Assembly (NCBI GenBank): GCA_963727535.1
Contig: CAVSGR010000005.1
Location: 62,001 to 126,000, forward strand
Direction of reading: 5' to 3'
Source: RBG-16-34-14 sp963727535
GTDB lineage: Bacteria > Bacteroidota > Ignavibacteria > Ignavibacteriales > Ignavibacteriaceae
Length of the DNA stretch: 64,000 nt
Part shown: in pieces, positions 17,898-27,233 of the stretch
How the letters are laid out: each line of letters begins with the position of its first letter
How positions within the stretch are numbered: the first letter of the stretch is position 1
Notes under the pieces: model-generated
Seen by the model: the letters and a program-made list of their open reading frames with translations, nothing else
Told to the model about the DNA's origin: nothing
Database searches by the model: none
Position numbers and translations under genes: made by a program

Positions 17898-18414
17898 AGT
17901 AAATGGACCATTGCAGGAACTCGATAAGAAATTACTTGGTAATGGAGATAATATTAAAGTTTATTATGGTGCAGATAATATCGACAAAAACGTTCCGTCG
18001 CCTCAATATGATGCCTCGGATGCTGCAATGTTTATCTTGCTGGGAAAGTTTAATAATGATGCAACTCCGCAGGACAGAAATGTAGTTGCTTCAACCGCAA
18101 CAGGACTCGCAGGTTCTATAGTGGGTGGATTTTTGAACAAGCAATTCGGAGATGTAATAAAAAATGTTGAGTTACGTCAGGTTGGATCTGCAACTAAGAT
18201 AAGTCTTATTGGAAGAGCAGGGAATTTTCGTTATGAAATTGGTACATCTACAGATGTTTACCAGAATTTGAGCAGAGCTAATATTAAAATTGAATACCCG
18301 GTTACAAAAAGATTTTTATTAAGACTGGAGAGAAAAGAATCAATAAACACTGAAACTAATTATACAAATGATATGATTAATGAATTTGGTCTTAAATATA
18401 GATTTGAGTTTTAA
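17860..18414 (+). CDS. tamB: TamB C-terminal DUF490 fragment (same gene, +1 frame)
   Basis: Continuation of tamB after the one-base frameshift. It holds the conserved TamB end: VPVAVKIEVNGPLQEL, then SDAAMFILLGKFN, TGLAGSIVGGFLNKQFG, VYQNLSRANIKIEYPVTKRF and NEFGLKYRFEF. This domain contacts TamA or other Omp85 barrels. The ATG at 17860 is probably not a real start. Codon use and family signal run right up to the junction, indicating a recent indel. The stop TAA shares its last base with the rnr ATG. Confidence 0.82.
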   Translation: MREKEVPVAVKIEVNGPLQELDKKLLGNGDNIKVYYGADNIDKNVPSPQYDASDAAMFILLGKFNNDATPQDRNVVASTATGLAGSIVGGFLNKQFGDVIKNVELRQVGSATKISLIGRAGNFRYEIGTSTDVYQNLSRANIKIEYPVTKRFLLRLERKESINTETNYTNDMINEFGLKYRFEF

Positions 18415-18941
18415 TGAAGAAAGAAATTATTTCATTCTTTAAAAAGAATCCCACAAAATCTTTTAAGAATAAAGATATTGCTAAAAGGTTGCAAATCACT
18501 TCTGAACACGATTACGCCGCATTAAAATCTGCCTTGCACAAACTTTATGAAGAAAATTTCTTAACAAAAAACGGTAAGCGCTTTAAATTAAATCCTACTC
18601 CTGATGGAAACAAAATAACCGGAAAACTCCAAATTAACCAGGGAGGATTTGGATTTGTAATTCCCGGCAGAAAAGAAATAGGCGATATTTTTATTGCAGC
18701 CCGGAATCTTAGTACGGCTTTTAGTGGTGACACCGTTGAAGTAACGCTTTTTGCAAAACAAAAAGGAAAAAATCTTGAAGGGCAAATTGTAAAGATTATT
18801 AAAAGAAAAAGGGATGAGATTGTCGGGACTCTTAAAAAATCCAACTCATTTTATTTTGTCAAACCTGACGATCCTGAAATTCATCGGGATATTTATATAG
18901 ATGCTTCAAATTTAAAGGAGCAAAAAAAGGAGAGAAAGTAA
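18414..18941 (+). CDS. rnr: RNase R N-terminal part (frameshifted)
   Basis: N-terminal portion of the 3'-5' exoribonuclease R. It contains the winged-helix domain (NKDIAKRLQI) and the first cold-shock domain (GKLQINQGGFGFVIPG, GDIFIAARNL). It ends abnormally as KEQKKERK. A one-base slip back at 18914 restores NLKGAKKGEKVIVSNLFWNSS, joining it to the downstream frame for a total of about 698 residues, normal for RNase R. The junction contains A AAT TTA followed by seven As, a sequence type that allows -1 slippage, so a missing A in the assembly and programmed frameshifting both fit. Confidence 0.85.
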   Translation: MKKEIISFFKKNPTKSFKNKDIAKRLQITSEHDYAALKSALHKLYEENFLTKNGKRFKLNPTPDGNKITGKLQINQGGFGFVIPGRKEIGDIFIAARNLSTAFSGDTVEVTLFAKQKGKNLEGQIVKIIKRKRDEIVGTLKKSNSFYFVKPDDPEIHRDIYIDASNLKEQKKERK

Positions 18942-18970
18942 TCGTTTCTAATCTATTTTGGAACTCTTCG

Positions 18971-20509
18971 ATGCTTAATCCTGAAGCAGAGATTATTGAG
19001 ATAATCGGGAAATCGGGAACGGAAGAAACAGAAGCAATAGCATTAGCACGTGAATTTAATTTGCCGTATAAATTTCCTGAGAAAGTAATAAATGAAACTG
19101 ATAATATAGAAAGTGAAATCCCGGCTGAAGAAATAAAGAAGAGAGTTGATTTTAGAAATGAAAATGTTTTTACAATCGATCCTGAAGACGCAAAAGATTT
19201 TGATGATGCTTTGTCGATTAAGAATCTAGATAACGGAAATTTTTCTGTAGGGATCCACATAGCAGATGTTAGCTATTATGTCAAAGATAATTCTGAGTTG
19301 GACAAACATGCATTAAAGAGAGGAAACAGTGTGTATTTTGTCGGTCAGGTAATTCCGATGCTTCCGGAAAAACTTTCCAACAACCTGTGCTCACTCGTTC
19401 CTGGCAAAGATAGATTAACTTTCTCTGTTATTGTTGAACTGACTCCGCGTGGTAAGGTAGTCAAGTACGATATAAAAAAATCTATAATAAACAGCAAAAG
19501 AAGATATACTTATGATGAAGCGCAGAATATAATTGATTCTGAAGAAGGTGATTTTACCAGGGAAGTAATCAGTATAAATAATATTGCGAGAGTGTTGAGA
19601 AAGAAGAGATTTAAGGAAGGTGGCATAGAGTTTCATACGCCTGAAGTTAAGTTCATACTTGATGAAAATGGAAAGCCAACCGAAATTATTAAAAAGGAAC
19701 TACAAGAAAGCAACATGCTTGTTGAAGAATTTATGCTTCTTGCTAACAAGATAGTTGCACAACACATTGGCTTACCAGGGAAAACTGCTCATCCATTTAT
19801 TTACAGAGTTCATGATTTGCCGGACAAAGACAAAATTCAAGAGTTTGCAAGATTCCTGAAATCGTTAGGTTATTCTTTTGATCCGAATTCCTCCTCGCAA
19901 TCTGTTCAATTCATGAATCTTATGAAACAAATTAAAGGTACTGAAGAAGAAGCTTTAATAAATGAGCTTGCAATAAGATCAATGGCAAAGGCGGTATATT
20001 CTGCAAACAACATCGGTCATTACGGGCTTGGCTTTAAATACTATACTCACTTTACATCTCCTATAAGAAGATACGCCGATTTAATAGTGCACAGGCTTCT
20101 TTATAATTATACCGAAAGCAACAGGGGAATGAATTATTCTATGGCAAAGCTGGAAGAGATCAGCGAACATATTTCAACATGTGAAAGAAATGCAATTGAG
20201 GCAGAAAGATTATCTGTGAAACTTAAGCAGATTGATTATCTCAAAGAGCATCTTGGTGAAGAATTCAATGCAATAATAAGTGGTATTGCCCATTTTGGAA
20301 TTTTTGTTGAAATAATTGATAATTTAGCCGAAGGTCTGATCAGGCTAAGAGATTTGGAGGGAGATTTTTACGTTTACGATGAAAAAAAATATGCATTAAT
20401 TGGTAAAGTTTCTAAAAAACAGTTTAGGTTAGGTGATAAAGTCAAGGTTAAACTTGTTCGTGTTGACACAGACAAATCAGAATTAGATTTTATAATTTCG
20501 AAAGAGTAG
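18971..20509 (+). CDS. rnr: RNase R catalytic part (RNB and S1 domains)
   Basis: Catalytic half of the processive exoribonuclease that degrades structured RNA. RNB-domain motifs: FTIDPEDAKDFDDALSI (metal-binding Asp cluster), GIHIADVSYYV, RGNSVYF, and later HYGLGFKYYTHFTSPIRRYADL. The C-terminal S1 domain is FNAIISGIAHFGIFVEI, then EGLIRLRDL. There is no long basic tail like that of E. coli RNase R. The ATG at 18971 lies inside the expected second cold-shock region and is probably not the biological start; see the preceding entry for the frameshift. Confidence 0.88.
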   Translation: MLNPEAEIIEIIGKSGTEETEAIALAREFNLPYKFPEKVINETDNIESEIPAEEIKKRVDFRNENVFTIDPEDAKDFDDALSIKNLDNGNFSVGIHIADVSYYVKDNSELDKHALKRGNSVYFVGQVIPMLPEKLSNNLCSLVPGKDRLTFSVIVELTPRGKVVKYDIKKSIINSKRRYTYDEAQNIIDSEEGDFTREVISINNIARVLRKKRFKEGGIEFHTPEVKFILDENGKPTEIIKKELQESNMLVEEFMLLANKIVAQHIGLPGKTAHPFIYRVHDLPDKDKIQEFARFLKSLGYSFDPNSSSQSVQFMNLMKQIKGTEEEALINELAIRSMAKAVYSANNIGHYGLGFKYYTHFTSPIRRYADLIVHRLLYNYTESNRGMNYSMAKLEEISEHISTCERNAIEAERLSVKLKQIDYLKEHLGEEFNAIISGIAHFGIFVEIIDNLAEGLIRLRDLEGDFYVYDEKKYALIGKVSKKQFRLGDKVKVKLVRVDTDKSELDFIISKE

Positions 20510-20517
20510 GCATAGAA

Positions 20518-23500
20518 ATGCAAAAAATAACAACATATATTCTGATTCTATTCAGTATAAGTTTTATTAATACATATGCTCAGTTCGGGCAAAACAAAGT
20601 TCAGTATAAATCATTAACGTGGTATTACATTCAGACCGATCACTTCGATATATATTTTAGTCAGAAGGGTTCTACCATAGCAGAGTTTACTGCACACGTT
20701 GCTGAGGATGCTTTAACATCAATTCAGAATAATTTCAGATACAACATAAATAACCGGATAACAATAATTGTCTATAATTCTCAAAATGATTTTCAGGAAA
20801 CGAATATCACGGATCAATATCTTGATCAGGGAATACAGGGATTTACAGAATTATTTAAAAACAGGGTAGTAATTCAGTTTAATGGTTCATACAAGCTTCT
20901 TCGTCACCTTGTACATCACGAGTTAGTTCATGCTGTATTAAACGATATGTTTTATGGAGGGTCTTTCCAGAACATAGTTTCAAATAATATAACTCTTCAA
21001 ATACCATTATGGTTTAATGAAGGAATGGCAGAATATCAAGCTTTAGGTTGGGATATTGAGGAAGATATGTATATGCGTGATGCTACAATCAGCGAGCGCC
21101 TCCCTGATATTAAGCAACTTAACGGATACATGGCTTACAGGGGTGGTCAATCAGTGTTTTATTATATAGCTTCCAAATATGGCGAAGGAAAGATCGGAGA
21201 GTTAATAAATAAGATAAAAAGCACCGGAAACGTAGAAGAAGGTATAAAAGCTTCGATAGGAATTTCACTTAAAGAATTAAACGAAAGATGGAAAAAATAT
21301 ATAAGAAAAAAATATTGGCCCGACATCGCCATAAGAAAGGATCCAGATGAATTTGCGAAACGTTTAACTGATAACCGCGAGGACGGAGGCTTCTACAACA
21401 CAAGTCCAACAATTTCACCACAAGGAGATAAAATTGCATTTATCTCCAACAGAGATTATTACTTTGATGTCTTTTTAATGGATGCGATAGATGGAAAAAT
21501 TATTAAAAAGTTAGTTGAAGGAAGTAAAACTCCTGACTTCGAAGAGTTGAATGTGCTTACACCGGGATTAAGTTGGTCCCCTGATGGACAAAAAATAATC
21601 ATATCTGCATTAACCGGGGGTTATGATATTGTATATCTTATTGATGTTGAGACAGAAGAAAGAGAGACGCTTCCAATTAAACTTTCCGAAGGAATTAAAA
21701 GTGTCATATGGTCACCTGACGGAAAAAACATTGCCTTCATAGGGCAAACTGAAAAGCAGTCTGATGTTTATATTTATAATTTAGAATCAAAGCAAGTAAT
21801 AAATCTTACAAATGATATTTTTTCTGACGATGATCCGGTATGGTCCCCCGATAGCGAAACTCTCTATTTTGTTTCCGACAGGGGAAAATATATTTCTGAA
21901 GAAGCGGTTCCGGATACTTTTAAAGTATATAACTCTAATTATAACCAGCGGGATATTTATTCTCTTAACATTGAAAATTCAGAAATTCACAGAATAACTG
22001 ATTTACCAGAAAGTGATGAAAGATTTCCAGTAGTAGGTCCCGACGGCAAAGAAATTCTTTTTATTTCTGATATGAACGGAATAAATAATATTTATAAACT
22101 TGACCTTCAGACGAACGATGGAACAGGAAAGAATGCAGTTCCAATTACAAATTCGTTGAATGGTTTGTATCAATTGTCTCTTTCAAAAGATGGAAAGAAA
22201 TTAGCTTTCACATCACTTTATCAGTCGGCTTATAATATCTTTTTATTGAATAATCCATTTGAAATTGACCTTGGAAAAGATAAGCTTGAACCAACATTAT
22301 ACATTAGCGGACTCCAAAACGAAGAAAAGAAGGAAGAAAAAAATGTGTCTGCTAACGATTCACTACAAAATGAAGAAGAACAAAATTTGCCATATCCCGT
22401 TTACACCGGTAATTATGTAGATTCAACAAAAATACATGGTGATTCGGTTCAGATAGGTTTTGGTAATTATGTCTTTGGTGATTTTGAATCAAAAAAAGAT
22501 ACAAGTAAAAAAGAAAATCCGAATTTTAATTTAACAGATAACCTTGATAAGCAGGGCGATTACAAAGTTAATAAGTATAAAATTACCTTTACTCCCGATC
22601 TTGTTTATGCTAATGCGGGGTATAGTTCTTTATACGGTTTACTGGGAACGACGGTAATATCATTTAGTGATGTACTTGGCAATCACAGGTTGATAGGAGT
22701 TACCAGTCTTCAGATAGACCTTAAGAACAGTGACTATGGGCTTGCATATTATTACTTGCCTGAAAGAATTAATTATGGTATAGAACTCTTTCATACTGCA
22801 CGTTTCGTATATCTTACAAGAGGTCTTTATACTGATCTTTATCGTTTCAGAAATTTTGGAGTAGTAGGTTCGATGAGCTATCCGCTTAACCGTTTTTACC
22901 GAGTTGATGTAGGATTAAGCTGGCTTAATCTTTCCAACGAAGATCTTGATGACCCGAATGTACCTTCAGAGCATGTTTCTTACTTAGTTCCGAGTGCGAG
23001 TTTTGTTCATGATAATGTTCTTTGGGGATATACCGCTCCAATTGAAGGAACCCGTTACAGGCTTGATGTACTTGGAAATCCAGGTTTAAACAGAAGAGAT
23101 TTAAGCTTTTATTCTTTACTTGGAGATTACAGAACTTACTTCAGGTTTGGAACTGATTATTCATTGGCTTTGAGGTTTTCTGGCGGATTTTCAGCAGGCG
23201 CAAATCCGCAGAGATTTTTTATCGGCGGAGTCGAAAACTGGATAAACAGATCTTTTGCTACCACCGATGTTCCGCTTGAGTCAGTTTCAGACTTTGCATT
23301 TTTAACTGCCGCCCTTCCTTTACGCGGTTATGATTATGCCGAAGAAATTGGAACTAAGTATTCTTTAATGAACCTGGAGTTCCGGTTTCCATTGATTAGA
23401 TACCTGGTTACTGGTGCTTTACCGATTTTGTTCAGCAATATTCTTGGAAATGTCTTTTTAGATATAGGTACTGCATGGAATGACAGTAAACAATTAAGAT

Positions 23501-23676
23501 TTTTTGAAAGAGACATTAACAATAAAGTTGTATCGAAGGATTTACTGATGGGTACCGGAATTGGTGCAAGGATATTTTTATTAGGCTTTTTATTAAAGCT
23601 TGATGTTGCCTGGGCTTATAACGTCGAACATTTCTCTTCACCCAAATACTATATTTCCCTCGGACAGGATTTCTAA
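20518..23676 (+). CDS. gluzincin protease / PD40 propeller / Omp85-like barrel fusion
   Basis: A 1052-residue envelope protein. Residues 1-21 are a signal peptide (ending NTYAQ). Residues about 35-270 are a peptidase-MA-like metalloprotease: HELVH at 134-138 with WFNEGMAEY at 165-173 supplying the third zinc ligand. Residues about 300-600 form a TolB/PD40 propeller (blades LSWSPDGQKIII, VIWSPDGKNIAF, PVWSPDSETLYF, VVGPDGKEILFI). An acidic linker is followed by a beta-barrel from about 690 resembling the bacterial surface antigen domain of BamA (LRGYDYAEEIG, FLDIGTAWND, GTGIGARIFLLGF), ending in Phe. The protein probably sits in the outer membrane. Substrate unknown; a quality-control or processing protease is inference. 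Confidence 0.85.
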   Translation: MQKITTYILILFSISFINTYAQFGQNKVQYKSLTWYYIQTDHFDIYFSQKGSTIAEFTAHVAEDALTSIQNNFRYNINNRITIIVYNSQNDFQETNITDQYLDQGIQGFTELFKNRVVIQFNGSYKLLRHLVHHELVHAVLNDMFYGGSFQNIVSNNITLQIPLWFNEGMAEYQALGWDIEEDMYMRDATISERLPDIKQLNGYMAYRGGQSVFYYIASKYGEGKIGELINKIKSTGNVEEGIKASIGISLKELNERWKKYIRKKYWPDIAIRKDPDEFAKRLTDNREDGGFYNTSPTISPQGDKIAFISNRDYYFDVFLMDAIDGKIIKKLVEGSKTPDFEELNVLTPGLSWSPDGQKIIISALTGGYDIVYLIDVETEERETLPIKLSEGIKSVIWSPDGKNIAFIGQTEKQSDVYIYNLESKQVINLTNDIFSDDDPVWSPDSETLYFVSDRGKYISEEAVPDTFKVYNSNYNQRDIYSLNIENSEIHRITDLPESDERFPVVGPDGKEILFISDMNGINNIYKLDLQTNDGTGKNAVPITNSLNGLYQLSLSKDGKKLAFTSLYQSAYNIFLLNNPFEIDLGKDKLEPTLYISGLQNEEKKEEKNVSANDSLQNEEEQNLPYPVYTGNYVDSTKIHGDSVQIGFGNYVFGDFESKKDTSKKENPNFNLTDNLDKQGDYKVNKYKITFTPDLVYANAGYSSLYGLLGTTVISFSDVLGNHRLIGVTSLQIDLKNSDYGLAYYYLPERINYGIELFHTARFVYLTRGLYTDLYRFRNFGVVGSMSYPLNRFYRVDVGLSWLNLSNEDLDDPNVPSEHVSYLVPSASFVHDNVLWGYTAPIEGTRYRLDVLGNPGLNRRDLSFYSLLGDYRTYFRFGTDYSLALRFSGGFSAGANPQRFFIGGVENWINRSFATTDVPLESVSDFAFLTAALPLRGYDYAEEIGTKYSLMNLEFRFPLIRYLVTGALPILFSNILGNVFLDIGTAWNDSKQLRFFERDINNKVVSKDLLMGTGIGARIFLLGFLLKLDVAWAYNVEHFSSPKYYISLGQDF

Positions 23677-23686
23677 AATTAAAAGA

Positions 23687-23721
23687 CTAAACCCGTTCTT
23701 GTTGATAAAGAACGGGTTTAG
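23687..23721. terminator. bidirectional terminator between convergent genes
   Basis: CTAAACCCGTTCTT (23687-23700), a 7-nt loop and AAGAACGGGTTTAG (23708-23721) form a perfect 14-bp stem between the convergent protease-barrel gene and fmdB. A-rich sequence precedes it and T-rich sequence follows, suiting both directions. Confidence 0.85.
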
Positions 23722-23742
23722 CTATTCTTAAATTTTATTTGT

Positions 23743-24027
23743 TTAATTCTTCTTAGTGTTCTCAGATTTATCTGAACTCTTAGTTTCCTTTTTAGTCTCT
23801 TCCTTTGGCCCCTCTTTCTTTTTTAAAGAAGAAGTTTTAGCGGAATTATTTTTATAATCTGTTTGATAGAAACCGCTGCCTTTAAAAATGGGGCTTAAAC
23901 CCGATCCGATTAATCGTTTTACCGGACCGTTACATTTAGGACATTCTTTTACTGGTTCAGCACTCATTGACTGGAAAACCTCGAAAATATGATTGCAGTT
24001 CAAACACTTATACTCATACGTTGGCAT
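23743..24027 (-). CDS. FmdB-family zinc-ribbon protein
   Basis: A 94-residue small regulatory-type protein. The N-terminal MPTYEYKCLNCNHIFEVFQ and KECPKCNGPVKRLIG form the CxxC/CxxC zinc ribbon that defines the FmdB family, followed by GSGFYQTDYK and a Lys/Glu/Ser-rich disordered tail. Family members are often near translation or stress genes, but the function is not established. Confidence 0.9.
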   Translation of the reverse strand: MPTYEYKCLNCNHIFEVFQSMSAEPVKECPKCNGPVKRLIGSGLSPIFKGSGFYQTDYKNNSAKTSSLKKKEGPKEETKKETKSSDKSENTKKN

Positions 24028-24132
24028 AAATACTCCTTTAAGTATGGCAAAAACTTAATGAAAAATTAGATATATTTCTACAAATAGTTTTTTACATGGA
24101 AAGCAAAATTGTTGAAAGCCCAATTTTTGAGA

Positions 24133-24816
24133 ATGATAACTAAGAATTTTCCTCGTTCAATAGTAAGTTCTTTAGTTTTAATATTTCTTATTTCTATTTG
24201 TGGTTGCCTGAACTATACTCAGGAAGTTCATTTATATCCTGACGGTTCAGGTACAATGAAAATTGATTATTGGGTAAACTTGCCACAGACTATAGACACT
24301 TCAACCATAAATAAAATCGGTATCTTTAATCCTGAACTTATAAGGAAGGAATTTTCTTCAAAATACACCACGATAAATAATATTACAGTTTTTGTTGATT
24401 CAGTTGACAGCACCACACATTCTTTAATCGATTTAAATTTCACAAATATTGATTCACTAACCCGGATGAGGATATTTGAAGACTTTCAGTTTTCACTTAA
24501 GGATGGTGCCTCTGGTCAAAAGATTTTCTCCCAGTATATCCCCCCGATTGCAACCGGTTTTGGAATAGATGGAAGCAAGTATAAAGTAACTTATATTTAT
24601 AAATTTTCAGGCAACATTATTACTCATAATGCTCTTAAAGAGGATGGACAAACCTTAACCTGGGATTATACGCTTGCCGAAATTGGGAGCGGTAAAACTA
24701 TCTCAGTCACGTTTATTCCTTTCAAACTAAAGGAAACTCCTTATTGGATTTATGTCCTCTCAGGCATGGTTCTTTTAATAGTTATAATATTTTTATTCAG
24801 GAAGAAAAAAGATTGA
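24133..24816 (+). CDS. membrane-anchored lipoprotein, unknown function
   Basis: 227 residues from ATG 24133 (a TTG start at 24109 would only lengthen the signal region). The signal peptide ends in a lipobox-like ISICGC, so Cys is likely lipidated. The middle is a beta-rich domain (EVHLYPDGSGTMKIDYWV, then GFGIDGSKYKVTYIYKF), and a second transmembrane helix near the C-terminus (WIYVLSGMVLLIVIIFLF) ends in KKKD. A lipoprotein plus C-terminal anchor resembles LppM-like proteins. No clear family assignment. Confidence 0.65.
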   Translation: MITKNFPRSIVSSLVLIFLISICGCLNYTQEVHLYPDGSGTMKIDYWVNLPQTIDTSTINKIGIFNPELIRKEFSSKYTTINNITVFVDSVDSTTHSLIDLNFTNIDSLTRMRIFEDFQFSLKDGASGQKIFSQYIPPIATGFGIDGSKYKVTYIYKFSGNIITHNALKEDGQTLTWDYTLAEIGSGKTISVTFIPFKLKETPYWIYVLSGMVLLIVIIFLFRKKKD

Positions 24817-24866
24817 TTTTTTGGCTGAACCTGAAGAAAAGCTGTACTTTAGGTAAATAGTTTTTA

Positions 24867-24897
24867 TTGACTTACCAGAGCGATTTAACTATATTTC
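24867..24897 (+). promoter_or_regulatory. promoter of prs-rplY-pth
   Basis: TTG (24867-24869), 20-nt spacer and TATATTTC (24890-24897), seven of eight matches to TAnnTTTG. The predicted start near 24903 gives a leader of about 35 nt before prs. Confidence 0.5.
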
Positions 24898-24937
24898 ACG
24901 TCTATTTTTTAAGAAAAGTGAGTTATCATTTTTTTAT

Positions 24938-25885
24938 ATGGCTACAGCTGGTTATAAGATTTTTTCGGGAAGTTCCAACAGACCATTAGCTGAAAAAATT
25001 GCCGAAAATCTTGGGCAGCCATTGGGATTAGTCGAGTTAAAAAGATTTAGTGACGGTGAGATTTGGGTAAAATATCTTGAGAATATTAGGGGCCTGGATG
25101 TTTTTATTATCCAGCCGACAATTCCTCCGTCTGATAACATACTTGAACTTTTAATAATGATTGATGCCGCCAAAAGGTCGTCGGCAAAACGAATTACGGC
25201 GGTAATTCCATATTTTGGTTATTCGAGACAGGATAGAAAAGATCAACCCAGAGTTTCTATTACTGCAAAACTGGTGGCAAATCTTATCACGGTTGCCGGT
25301 GCCGACAGAGTAATCACAATGGATTTGCATGCGGCTCAGATACAGGGATTTTTTGATATACCTTTTGATCACTTATACGGCTCGAGTTTATTCTCAGGGC
25401 TATTTAAGAATAAGGATAAAAAGCTTGTAGTTGTTTCTCCCGATATTGGGGGTATTAAACTGGCAAGATCTTATGCAACAAGACTGCATTGTGGTCTTGT
25501 TGTAATTGATAAAAGAAGACCGAAACAAAACCAGGCTGAAGTGGTTAACATAATCGGGAATGTTGAAAATAAAGATGTTCTTTTGGTTGATGATCTTATT
25601 GATACAGCGGGCACTTTAGTAAGTGCTGTTGAAGCCCTGAAAAAAAATGGTGCAAAAAATATTTATAGTTCAATTACGCACCCGTTATTATCCGGACCAG
25701 CACTTGACCGTATTAATAAATCAGAATTAACAAAATTGTACGTATCGGATACAATACCTTTAGGACCTGAAATTAAAACCGATAAAATTTCTATAATAAC
25801 AGCTTCCGATATTTTTGCCGAAGCTATTAAAAGAACACATTATAATGAATCAATTAGTTCATTATTTGAGATTGATAAAGGATAA
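24938..25885 (+). CDS. prs: ribose-phosphate pyrophosphokinase
   Basis: Makes PRPP from ribose-5-phosphate and ATP for nucleotide, His and Trp synthesis. Contains FSGSSNRPLAEKIAENLG, RFSDGEIWVKYLENIRG, YFGYSRQDRKD, TMDLHAAQIQGFFDIP, SPDIGGIKLAR and the PRPP loop VDDLIDTAGTL. 315 residues is standard. Heads the conserved set prs-rplY-pth. Confidence 0.97.
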   Translation: MATAGYKIFSGSSNRPLAEKIAENLGQPLGLVELKRFSDGEIWVKYLENIRGLDVFIIQPTIPPSDNILELLIMIDAAKRSSAKRITAVIPYFGYSRQDRKDQPRVSITAKLVANLITVAGADRVITMDLHAAQIQGFFDIPFDHLYGSSLFSGLFKNKDKKLVVVSPDIGGIKLARSYATRLHCGLVVIDKRRPKQNQAEVVNIIGNVENKDVLLVDDLIDTAGTLVSAVEALKKNGAKNIYSSITHPLLSGPALDRINKSELTKLYVSDTIPLGPEIKTDKISIITASDIFAEAIKRTHYNESISSLFEIDKG

Positions 25886-25906
25886 CAGAGTTTATTTGGA
25901 GATAAA

Positions 25907-26548
25907 ATGGAAAAAGTAGTTTTAGAAGCAAATTCAAGAAAAACCGGACCAAAATCCAAAACAAAAACCCAAAGAAAGAACGGAAGAATTCCCGGCGTAT
26001 TCTATATGAAAGGGACAAACCCGATTTCTTTTGATGTTTCTGAGAAGGCAATTAAGCCGTTAGTTTTTACAGGAGAAACACATCTTGTCGGACTTAAGGT
26101 TGATAATAATACGGAACTCGATTGTATTATCAAGGATGTACAATTTGATCCTGTCACCGACCGCATAGTACATTTTGATTTATTAGGTTTAACTTCCGGT
26201 GAAACTTTTGAATTAGAAGTTCCTATTGTGTATAAAGGTAGTGCTGTAGGAGTAAAAGATGGTGGAGTTTTACAACAGCATCTTCATAAGCTTGAAATTG
26301 AATGTTTACCCAAGGATATACCTCAGCATCTCGAAATTGATGTTACTGATTTGAAGATTGGTGACTCCATTCATATAAGCGATTTAGCTTTTGACAAAGT
26401 TACTATTTTGAATCAAAAAACTACTGTGGTTGTTTCTGTAAATCATCCTAAAGTTGAAAAAGAACCTACACCCGAGGAGGCTGTCGAAGAGCCTACAGAA
26501 CCTGAACTCATTGGAAAGAGTAAGGAAGAGGAAAAAGAAGAAGAATAG
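25907..26548 (+). CDS. rplY: 50S ribosomal protein L25 / general stress protein Ctc
   Basis: 5S rRNA-binding protein of the long Ctc type. N-terminal L25 domain (RKTGPKSKTKTQRKNGRIPG, then LDCIIKDVQFDPVTDRIVHFDL) and the C-terminal TL5 beta domain (VPIVYKGSAVGVKDGGVLQ, IECLPKDIPQHLEIDVTDL). An acidic tail rich in Glu closes the 213-residue protein. It lies 21 nt after prs and its stop overlaps the pth start. Confidence 0.95.
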   Translation: MEKVVLEANSRKTGPKSKTKTQRKNGRIPGVFYMKGTNPISFDVSEKAIKPLVFTGETHLVGLKVDNNTELDCIIKDVQFDPVTDRIVHFDLLGLTSGETFELEVPIVYKGSAVGVKDGGVLQQHLHKLEIECLPKDIPQHLEIDVTDLKIGDSIHISDLAFDKVTILNQKTTVVVSVNHPKVEKEPTPEEAVEEPTEPELIGKSKEEEKEEE

Positions 26549-27150
26549 TGCGGATTCTATTGGGTATAGGAAACCCCGAAAGACGGTATAGTTTTAACCG
26601 TCATAATGTTGGATTTATGTTATTAGATTATTTTGCTAAAGAACATTCAATTGCTTTTAAGCCTTCAAAATTTGATTACTATGTCGCTACGGGGAATTTA
26701 TCCTCAAGTTCTTTTATACTTATGAAACCAACGACTTATGTAAATAATAGCGGCTTAGCAGCGTTACAGGCTTTTAAAAAATATGAAACAAATATTGAAG
26801 ATTTCCTGGTAATTGTTGATGATGTGAATCTTCAGTTTGCAGATATTAGAATTAGAAAATCAGGCGGAGATGGGGGACATAATGGAATCAACTCAATTAT
26901 TTTTCATCTTCAGGATGACCAGTTCCCGAGACTTAGAATAGGTATCGGTAATAACTTTACCGAAGGCAAAATGGCTGATTATGTTTTAACAGATTTTAGT
27001 GAAGAAGAAAAGGAAGCTTTGCCTAATGTGTTTAAAACAGGAACTGTTCTGTTAGAAGAGTTTATTTTAGGTGGAGTTAGCAGAATGCTGGATGCAAACA
27101 GCAGGCTGTTAAAAAAAGAAATTAATAAAGATTCTGATACCCTTAACTAA
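26548..27150 (+). CDS. pth: peptidyl-tRNA hydrolase
   Basis: Recycles peptidyl-tRNA released by stalled ribosomes. GTG start overlaps the rplY stop by one base. Shows LLGIGNPERRYSFNRHNVGFM (catalytic His), KPTTYVNNSG, VDDVNLQF and SGGDGGHNGINSI. 200 residues is normal length. Confidence 0.96.
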   Translation: MRILLGIGNPERRYSFNRHNVGFMLLDYFAKEHSIAFKPSKFDYYVATGNLSSSSFILMKPTTYVNNSGLAALQAFKKYETNIEDFLVIVDDVNLQFADIRIRKSGGDGGHNGINSIIFHLQDDQFPRLRIGIGNNFTEGKMADYVLTDFSEEEKEALPNVFKTGTVLLEEFILGGVSRMLDANSRLLKKEINKDSDTLN

Positions 27151-27233
27151 GTTATTAGTTGAGGCTTTTTACAAAAATAATCTTACATAGTTATGCTTAA
27201 TTAAATTAACATGAATAAACACGTGGGACCACA

